Below are positions 57,401-64,000 of a stretch of DNA of 64,000 nucleotides, piece after piece (the stretch's first letter is position 1; each line of letters begins with the position of its first letter). The notes under the pieces were generated by a model. That model was given only the letters and a program-made list of their open reading frames with translations. It ran no database searches and had not been told where the DNA came from. The DNA is taken from contig JASFXZ010000026.1 of NCBI GenBank assembly GCA_032209605.1, positions 1,984,001 through 2,048,000 of the forward strand, given 5' to 3'. Source of the stretch: Mactromeris polynyma. Its lineage: Eukaryota > Mollusca > Bivalvia > Venerida > Mactridae. Both the position numbers and the translations under genes were made by a program.

Positions 57401-59354
57401 AATAATTCATTTTCACGAAATACTATTTCGTATTTATGAATGATATTTCTTTTTTTCGAAAAAATCATTTGTTTTTACGAAATACTTTTTCGTATTTACA
57501 AAATAATAATTCGTATTGACAAAAAATAAATTGTTTTTTTACGAAATAATAATTTGTCTTTACAAAAATAACTAGTTTTTACGAAATAAAAATTCGTATT
57601 TACGAAATAATAATTCATATTTACAAAAAATAATTTGAACCTAATAATTTATGCAATATTGTAAGAGGACTTCTAGACAATGCTACACACCAAATATCAA
57701 AGCTCTATACCTCATGGTTTGGGACAAGAAGATTTTCAAAGTTTACACAAATCTATTTTTAGCTCCTGTGACCTACTTATGCAGACCAGAACCATTTATA
57801 TAACTTCGAAAGAGGACCACTGCATTTATGAGCGCTGCAATGAGATTTACAACCTCTTCTGTAAGTGATGTCATTTCAAGAAAAAGCAACATGTGATGTC
57901 ACTATTTGCAAGCAAGAAACAATATATGGTCACTTAGTTTTCATATTGCCCAATGGAGCAAATATTGCTTACTGTCAGTACGTGGTGATGTGGCATGTGA
58001 CGTTTTATGGTAATTACTTCACTTAAAGAAGAGGTTGGAAATCGTACAGCGGGGCTCATATGAAATATTGCAAACCATTTTTACAAAAAGTGGCAAACAT
58101 GTGATGTAACTGAACAAAAGTTTTGGGTGATGATGCTTAAGTCGCTGGGTAATTTTACCGACTCCAGGCTCTTATTGACACCCCTGTATCACAGAGACGG
58201 ACAGATTTAAATACCTGGTACTTACTACTCATGCAATAGGCCAAAAACTCATTTTTGACGTTAGTTGTCTCCACAAAACCAGGTGAGTATGTAGAGCCGA
58301 GAGAGAACGCTGTACCAGTTTCTATGTTAGCAAGAACCACCAATGATTCCGTACCAGTCTCAAATGCCAGCTCGTCTAACTGAAATAAAAATGTATGACT
58401 TGAGAAGAGATTTCATTGCTTCGTTATCGATACAAGCAAGAGCTATCATTGAAGATCCACCGTGACACAGATACTGCCGTGACACAGATACCGCTGTGAC
58501 ACAGGAACCATGACCATGAGAGTCTTGACACAGCTGAAGCATATATAGTAACTAGAAATGTGTCCACAGGATACAGATGCCCCCACTTGTCACAAAAGCA
58601 AATGCTACTATATTATTCTGCTCATAGTTTGTGAATGGGTATTCAAATTACCAAGTGAACAACTGTACTGATTATGGTGATAAGTCAAGGACCATAACTT
58701 TGCACTTACTGGGCGTAACCATATATGAAACCCCAGGTGCACAACTATACAGGTTGGTGAACATTCCTGTTAAGTCTTATGACTCTGACTCAAATTCTTT
58801 TGGAGATATGCACGACACAAGATTGCATACTCTGTAGGCTATATTTTAACTAAGTCCAGGGCCATAACTTTGCACTTACTGGACACAGCCAAACATGAAA
58901 CCCCAGGTGCACAACTTCACATGCTGGTGAACATTCCTGTTAAGTTTAATGACTCTGGCTCATATTCTTTTGGAGATATGAGTGATACAAGATTTTGTGA
59001 CGGACGGAAGGACAGACAGACAGGGGCAAATCTATTTCACACTATTGATTATGAACTTATACGAAACTAAAAAAAGGAAAAATATGTCAATAGCAAACTT
59101 TGTTTTAAATCATAATGTTTTACATTTCTTTTTTGAAGAAGTAAGGGATTTGAAACATGTTTATCACAACTAAGAATACATTATAATATATTTCAAAACA
59201 AACAAAATAGTAAATTCTTCCTCAGAAACAAGAAAAATATGAGTACTTTTATTACACGTACCATACTTTGGATTTGCTTTTTTATGAAAGCTTGTAGGAA
59301 TGGTTTGAAATGTTGGGATTTCTTCAATGTCCCATAATACTCTGTGTCCCCCAT
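53423..59354 (-). CDS. CENPB/pogo-type HTH protein, four exons, no DDE domain
   Basis: Joining 59354-59262, 58379-58226, 57092-56613 and 54453-53423 on the minus strand gives 585 residues. Intron phases are 0, 1 and 1, and every junction restores the frame. Residues 1-82 form an unrecognised helix-plus-strands module (FLQAFIKKQIQSMLDEL..TGTESLVVLANIETG). Residues 101-117 (KKRK..KCKRQAK) look like a bipartite nuclear signal. V195-E198 (VKME) is a SUMO consensus in a Ser-rich linker. Residues about 254-300 are a psq/CENPB_N helix-turn-helix, and about 315-375 the CENPB-type HTH (SGPMIQEKALQVAQLL..FKGSNGWLHSWRSRYNV). The tail from 376 is acidic, Ser/Thr-rich and disordered-looking. In pogo/Tigger transposases a DDE nuclease follows; here it is absent, as in a domesticated DNA-binding protein. 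It probably binds DNA in the nucleus; the target is unknown. Confidence 0.85.
54511..54688 (-). mobile_element. MITE family A, copy 13, in intron 3
   Basis: This 178-bp TA-flanked copy starts CAGTAAAACCTCAATCATG and ends GTGAGGGTTTACTG. It lies 57 bp upstream of exon 4 of the CENPB-type gene in gene orientation. Confidence 0.85.
54842..54970. repeat. Inverted repeat (41-bp arms) adjoining a minisatellite
   Basis: The left arm 54842-54882 (caaacacgcgcttttcctcc...) and right arm 54930-54970 (...ggaaaagcgcgtgtttg) are inverted copies with only a few mismatches around a 47-base loop. It looks like a small foldback element or MITE. The 23-bp minisatellite starts exactly at its right end. Confidence 0.85.
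54966..55641 (+). repeat. 23-bp G-rich minisatellite, about 29 copies
   Basis: The unit 'ggcgtgttactgtgtggtgg' plus 'gag' repeats for about 675 bp with little divergence. Variants replace 'gggagggcg' by 'gggaaagcg' (six copies) or carry single changes (gggtgggcg, ggcgggtta, tgtctgg, tatgtgg). The array is in intron 3 of the minus-strand CENPB-type gene, so the G-rich strand is the template strand. Three overlapping long frames arise because 23 is not a multiple of three; they are not genes. Confidence 0.97.
56261..56474 (+). repeat. 29-bp minisatellite, about 7 copies (intron 3)
   Basis: The unit 'agtagggagcaggtaaaaaa' plus 'ctaggtaaa' repeats about 7.4 times with poly-A length changes. Degenerate relatives (aaagtaggg, aaaactagg) are scattered nearby at 56060-56120 and 51750-52050. 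Confidence 0.93.
56613..57092 (-). CDS. CENPB-type gene, exon 3 (NLS and SUMO-site linker)
   Basis: This 480-bp exon lies between acceptor 'ctgattttgtag' and donor TTTG|GTAAGT. It starts YQAGDVPVHPALLANSGKKR with the basic stretch, then an Asn/Thr/Ser-rich linker with TVKMEPLSDSDIS, and ends PPTFGPIRF. The high content of Ser, Thr and Asn and lack of long hydrophobic runs indicate disorder. Confidence 0.88.
57113..57250 (-). repeat. Short tandem array of MITE-E-like termini
   Basis: The blocks 'aatttacctcccttgttccc' and 'acatttccaatttttacatc' alternate about twice with a ~50-bp period. They match the ends of the family E MITE at 39685-39957 (aacaagggaggtaaatattg in reverse). Confidence 0.65.
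57335..57380 (+). repeat. Bivalve-typical 'gggccatgatggccc' motif
   Basis: A near-palindromic core (agggccatgatggccct) is followed by 'atatcgctcacccgagtac'. I know this phrase as a frequent dispersed motif in bivalve genomes; that is from memory. Confidence 0.55.
57395..57640. repeat. AT-rich palindromic minisatellite (TACGAAATAA type)
   Basis: Irregular repeats of 'ttcgtatttacgaaataata' and its inverted form alternate for about 245 bp inside intron 2 of the CENPB-type gene. Each pair can form a short hairpin. Confidence 0.75.
57831..58056 (+). mobile_element. MITE family C, copy 3 (intron 2)
   Basis: The ends 'agcgctgcaatgagatttac' and 'aatcgtacagcggggct' are inverted relatives of those in copy 2. 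Internal blocks 'tttcaagaaaaagcaacatg' and 'attgcttactgtcagtacgt' match copy 1. It lies in intron 2 of the CENPB-type gene. Confidence 0.75.
58226..58379 (-). CDS. CENPB-type gene, exon 2 (N-terminal module)
   Basis: This 154-bp exon lies between 'tttatttcag' and AGTA|GTAAGT. It begins in phase 0 (LDELAFETGTES) and ends with one base that forms AGA (Arg) with exon 3. Hydrophobic strand SLVVLAN and the turn IETG are followed by AFSLGS, a beta-hairpin pattern after the helix contributed by exon 1. Confidence 0.82.
58680..59020 (+). repeat. Tandem pair of 'ggccataactttgcacttac' repeats (intron 1)
   Basis: Two head-to-tail copies (about 58680-58850 and 58855-59020) share 'ccataactttgcacttactg', 'gaaaccccaggtgcacaact' and 'ttcttttggagatatg'. 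The second ends in 'gacggacggaaggacagaca'. The arrangement is typical of a bivalve dispersed repeat. It lies in intron 1 of the CENPB-type gene. Confidence 0.75.
59262..59354 (-). CDS. CENPB-type gene, exon 1 with start codon
   Basis: Thirty-one codons start at ATG 59354 in a good context (AAGATGG). An in-frame TAA occurs 33 bases upstream (59385-59387), which supports this start unless a splice site intervenes. The donor is TATG|GTACGT. A competing donor five bases earlier (AAA|GTATGG) would not match the phase of exon 2. Confidence 0.75.
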
Positions 59355-59387
59355 CTTGTAAGTTGTAAGTATTTCCTGACTTTTTTA

Positions 59388-60023
59388 TCAATCAACAATC
59401 AATCTGCAAGAGAAAATGATGGGTTAAAAATAAAAAATTCTAATACCTAAAAAGGTCACAACAAATTGTTAGATTCTAGTTGTGAGGGTTGTTGCCTTGT
59501 GAATCATTCAGTATGTTGTTAACACATTTCTTTCTTTTGTATTATGATCCTATGCTAGCGTTATTAGGTACCCAACTAGTCATTGGTATCAAAACTCCAA
59601 TCAGGGCACCAAGCTTTGCCTCAAAATAGCCAATAACATATTATTTTAATCATGAATTGCCTCAGTTTTTCAGAGCATTCTCATTTGATGCATCAAAAGG
59701 AGGGGATGTGGTCAATTTTTGAAAACTGTAGCTACCTGTACAATAACTGGACAGACAGCCTGTCCTATATATATGGCTAAGCTAGGTGTCCTATAATCAA
59801 TATTAGTATACATGCTTATGTAATTATTTACTACAAACTCCTAAATTTGTCAAACACAAGGGTCCAAGGACCCCTCGCTAAAGAATCCAAGGGAAAACTC
59901 TGATTCATTATGTTGGTATTTTACTTTCACTTTGTATGTAACTATGTAAATGTCAAATAAGTTATGTAGGGTATTAATTATAGGACTAGGCTACAAGCCT
60001 ACATGATCATGATGAACTATTTA
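59388..60023. other. Region upstream of the CENPB-type gene
   Basis: It presumably holds the 5' untranslated region and promoter. I could not identify a TATA box or initiator with confidence. Confidence 0.35.
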
Positions 60024-60594
60024 AGTAAATCAAGGGGGATAAGTACGCCTGATGTGGGGCTCGAACCCATGACCCCCTAAACACTAGTACAGCGCTCTAC
60101 TGACAGAGCTAACTGGGCGGCTGTCTAACCCCACACCACTACACTCCTCCCCCTTCCAGCATTTGAGGCTCAACCACAGTGGACCGTCAAACACCACTGC
60201 CACCATTGAAGTAAATCAAGGGTGAAAAGTGCTCCCAATGTGGGGCTCTAACCCACAACCCCCTAAACACTAGTAAGTAGTATGGCGCTCTACTGACTGA
60301 GCTAACTGGGCGGCTGTCTAACCCAACACCACTACACTCCTCCCCCTTCTGGCATTTGAGGCTCAACCACAGTGGACCGTCAAACACCACTGCCACCATT
60401 GAAGTAAATCAAGGGTGAAAAGTGCTCCCAATGTGGGGCTCTAACCCACGACCCCCTAAACACTAGTATGGCGCTCTACTGACTGAGCTAACTGGGCGGC
60501 TGTCTAACCCCACTCCACTACACTCCTCCCCCTTCCGGCATTTGAGGCTCAACCACTGTGGGCCGTTAAACAACACTGCCACCATTGAAGTAAC
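60024..60594 (-). repeat. Tandem trimer of a tRNA-like ~190-bp unit
   Basis: Three units start at about 60024, 60211 and 60404. On the minus strand each carries box A 'ttagctcagtcagtagagcg', a box B such as 'gggttcgagcccc' (intact in the first unit, changed to gggttagagcccc in the others), and a shared tail 'ggtggcagtggtgtttgacg'. Acceptor-stem pairing is poor, so these are tRNA-derived SINE monomers rather than tRNA genes. Confidence 0.85.
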
Positions 60595-62859
60595 GAGTAC
60601 TGGACTCCCGTAACCCTAGAATCCGATTCTAGAGGTACGGACTCGTAACCGTAGCCACTCCCAACAATATAATCAGTGTTTAAATTTGAGCTGAGACTGA
60701 CTTTGCTACGCGTTTTTGATGAGATGCTTTTAGACTCCATGCTTGACATTGAAGGTAAAATATGAAAGATAAAAAAACAGATATTGAAAAATGAAGGTAA
60801 ACGTGAAGGATCTAGCATGGTTGTCTTAATTGTTTGGACTAGCCTGCTAATTTCATATACAGTATTTATGGAATAATGCCCTTAATCCACCAAGTTAAAA
60901 GAAGTAATGACAACGGCATATTAATGCATTGTATTAAACTTGCATTGAAATGCAACTTTAACAATCTAGGAAGAATTTTATTTAACTAGCGTTTTATTGT
61001 GTTAGTCTGAATAGTCAAGACAATGTCGGACCGGGCGGACAGTAGACCGAGTGCGGCATACAACCATGCGAACAATAAGGAGAGTGTTCGATGCATACGT
61101 TTGCGTATTCATTACTAAGCAATAAATCATCTATAAAACGTTTAAATAGAGAATATTAACTAACAAATGACCACGCTATTAAGGAAAATACGCAAAAATT
61201 CTCACCACAAGCTCGATACAGTTTTTATTCCCTCCCTTTGTCTCTGGCTAAATTCCGCACTATCCGGTCTATTGATTAGGACAGGTATAAAACGCTGACA
61301 TAGCCCCAGTATCTGGCGACAATTTATCGGGACAATCGTCGCATGTATTAAAACTAATAAATTGATAACTGAGGTGATTTATATTGGCATTGTATGTGAT
61401 CATCATGCAATTATTTCTATGTTTACATTTAATATAAAGACTACACAACATTTTGTTTATGTTTATTTTGAATTTGGTGTGTAACATCCTCCTTTGACCA
61501 TGGACCTTGTGTTCAAGTATTGACTATTTAAAGGTGTAATCAAAGACCTAAATACGCTCACCTTACGGTACGATACGTATCGTTACACAGTCGGTATGAT
61601 ACGATACTCAGCACGAAGGTAATGCAACATTTCTTCAATCTAAATGCTCCATATGTTAATTAATATCAATTGTACATGTATATTAATTTAAAAGTAATTG
61701 ATGGTAGGCCCTATAGATAAAAATACATGTTGATCACCGCCAGTCTCTTAGCACAGGTATTGAGACTGGGGATAGATTTTACATAACTTGGGAGGTGTTC
61801 CAGAGCCTGATGTTCCTAGGGAATTGGGGGGGGGGGTGATGGGGGTATGTGCATGAGCGGGTATTCCCCAGTCATAAGGGGGTCCGGAGGGGACCTTCCC
61901 CGGAACTTTTTTACAATATAGGTATGAAATGGTGCCTTCTGGTGCATATCGGTGTCTAAATTTTGAGTACTCATTCATGAGAATTGCATAGTATTATCTT
62001 GATAAAAAACTAACAAGTACCAATATTTTAACATATTACCAGGGGACAGTCACTGCTGTACCTATCCCCCAGTCAGCCTTAAGTAAAAACCCATACCACA
62101 AGTGAATTTGAAGCCATTTCGTTATGAACTCTGGTGATATAGTGTATATATTAAAAAAAACATGCTGATTTGGCACAAGTTGACTCCTTTTTAATGTCCA
62201 TAATGATAGGCCTACACCTTGTTTTTCTTAACGATTTTTAAGGAAAATATTAAAATATGAAAGTAGGCTTGTTCTGAAAATAAATCTTTTATTTCGCAAA
62301 ACTTTAGGACCAAGTATGATTTACCCTTCCATAAATTATTGAATGGATTAACATTATTTTAAGATTTTTTTAATGAATTCAGTAGACCTAATATCAGGTG
62401 TCAAATTCCCCTCCAATTGTTTTCCCGACAGATCTCTGTCTATGTTAGGTATAGTATGATGCTCAATAATCTATGTTTCACAGATGCCTTTACTATACCT
62501 ATATGTATATGTGATAAAGAAAAACGAAAGCATCTGACAGATGTAGAGTGAAAAGCATTCGATTCTTCTAGACGGTCTCAAGGCCAATATCACAACAGGG
62601 GGCCAAATTTTATTGCACTTGCTTCTCCAAACTAGTGGTATACAAGTGGAAATGGACCATAAATCAATGTATTGCATTTAAAGAGCTAAACGAATAGTAG
62701 CCCTAAGACCTGATCAGTGGAGACACTTTTATATCAGGGATAGGAAAAGGTTACTACACAGCCGACTGGGTTCCCCGGTGGATCCGTGCCTGAGTTAGCA
62801 TGATACTGAGTGCGAGACTGAGTGATTAAGTTGTTTAGATTTCTGGACGATAAACCCCT
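60595..62859. other. AT-rich DNA, no gene supported
   Basis: It holds a 17-base near-perfect palindrome (ctagaatccgattctag, 60616-60632), a small 'cgatacgtatcg' palindrome near 61570 and a poly-G run (about 61828-61836). A minus-strand frame at 60549-60818 has no recognised domain. Confidence 0.4.
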
Positions 62860-63411
62860 GCACGGAATACCACTACACCCTCACTATAATTATAATGACG
62901 CATAACGCGATTAACACGCGCACGGAATACCGCTACACACTCACTATATCATGATTCACACCGCGATAAACCCCGCGCACGGAATACCGCTACATCCTCA
63001 CTATATAATGACGCATAACGCGATTAACCCGCGCACGGAATACCGCTACATCCTCACTATATAATAACGCATAACGCGATTAACTCGCGCACGGAATACC
63101 GCTACATCCTCACTATATCATGATTCACAATGCGATAAACCCCGCGCACGGAATACCGCTACATCCTCACTATATAATGACGCATAACGCGATTAACTCG
63201 CGCACGGAATACCGCTACATCCTCACTATATCATGATTCACAATGCGATATAAACCCGCGCACGGAATACCGCTACATCCTCACTATATAATAACGCATA
63301 ACGCGATTAACTCGCGCACGGAATACCGCTACATCCTCACTATATCATGATTCACAATGCGATAAACCCCGCGCACGGAATACCGCTATACATACTCACT
63401 ATATAATAAAC
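62860..63411 (+). repeat. Two-monomer satellite array, about ten units
   Basis: Each unit begins 'gcacggaataccgctacatc' followed by 'ctcactatat', and then one of two tails: A 'aatgacgcataacgcgatta' or B 'catgattcacaatgcgataa'. Unit starts are at 62860, 62920, 62977, 63033, 63089, 63146, 63202, 63260, 63316 and 63373. The order is A B A A B A B A B and then a partial A-type unit, so the main higher-order period is about 113-114 bp. Confidence 0.92.
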
Positions 63412-64000
63412 GTATTTGTGTTTTTGTATCAATCAAATAATTCGTCACATGTTTTAGTGCCTGGTTGATTACAGCCTTTTGTTTGCATCCATGTTTCTAG
63501 GGACTGGCTATCCGACAAAGCGCAGCTCGTTGACAGAATAGAACGTTGATTCTACTTGGCCAAACAGGCCGTTCCGCTTTATGATTACTTACCCACATTT
63601 CCAAATGCACCATTTTACCAAAAGGATATTTTTATTCTAGAATCAAAACAAACATTTTCTGAAAGCTAAACAAAACTTGTATTCAGTAAAGATAATCGTG
63701 GAGACAATTCTTATTGTGTTAATTGTAACTAAATAAAATTATAGAGGATGCAATATACATTTTGTACTTGTATTACCACATTTCATTGCAAGCCCTTGAA
63801 ACTGATGAAGTTGTTATCCACACAAACTACATATGTTATATATTGGACAGACAAACAAATGACAGGGTGATTCTAGTCTTCACCTTGATAAACATCGTTT
63901 CAGGGAGTTTAAATACAAGGCATCAAGTACTACTAACACCATTATTTTGTAAAAAATATTTAATTCAACTTCTGTCTATTTAGTAATGCTGTCTAGAAAG
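63412..64000. other. AT-rich DNA, nothing recognised
   Basis: No exon or shared repeat was identified to the end of the window. Confidence 0.4.

Noticed and set aside
60052..60122. Functional tRNA gene
   Set aside because: Box A and box B are present, but the acceptor arms do not pair and the unit is repeated with a SINE-like tail.

Overview
The window reads as nuclear DNA of an animal, most likely a bivalve mollusc. It is AT-rich and gene-poor. Its few coding segments are split by GT-AG introns, and it is full of short non-autonomous transposons, tRNA-derived SINEs and minisatellites. The bivalve assignment is an inference from repeat types I know from that group: a motif with a 'gggccatgatggccc' core, a '...ggccataact...acggacggaaggacagacag' repeat, and SINEs with a conserved central domain. 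No bacterial operon, CRISPR array or prokaryotic mobile system is present, and I see no rRNA gene or intact tRNA.

Three coding units stand out. (1) A three-exon plus-strand gene (41704-44465) encodes a complete 159-residue protein with a 3CxxC zinc finger, the domain of receptor-transporting proteins (RTPs). (2) A four-exon minus-strand gene (59354 down to 53423) encodes a 585-residue protein. It has a novel N-terminal alpha/beta-like module, a basic nuclear-localisation stretch, a SUMO-type VKME site, a tandem CENP-B/pogo-type helix-turn-helix DNA-binding region, and no DDE transposase domain. All three intron phases agree. (3) A Tc1-like transposon (49096-50660) has near-perfect terminal inverted repeats, TA target duplications and an uninterrupted DD34E transposase frame. 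An isolated proline-rich exon near 19.2-19.55 kb is a weaker candidate.

Layout. 0-26 kb: AT-rich DNA with dispersed MITEs (family A with CAGTAAAACCTC ends, family B with CAGTCGGATCTCG-type ends), SINE fragments and the proline-rich exon. 26.2-29.8 kb: a 3.6-kb foldback-type element whose long inverted arms are built of 6 and 8 copies of a ~170-bp unit around a ~0.9-kb core that carries a broken cysteine-rich ORF. 30-41 kb: more MITEs, a tandem duplication carrying family A, a (TTCTG)n microsatellite, ten identical copies of a 44-bp unit, and a SINE interrupted by a MITE. 41-45 kb: the RTP-like gene. 45-51 kb: SINEs, a ggccataact repeat and the Tc1 element. 53-59.4 kb: the CENPB-type gene, with a 29-copy G-rich 23-bp minisatellite in its largest intron and family A copies at both ends of its last exon. 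60-63.4 kb: a tandem trimer of a tRNA-like unit and a two-monomer satellite.

MITE family A has 13 recognisable copies. The CENPB-type protein has the DNA-binding half of a pogo/Tigger transposase, and family A has short TA-flanked ends beginning CAG, compatible with that superfamily. A functional link is a hypothesis only.
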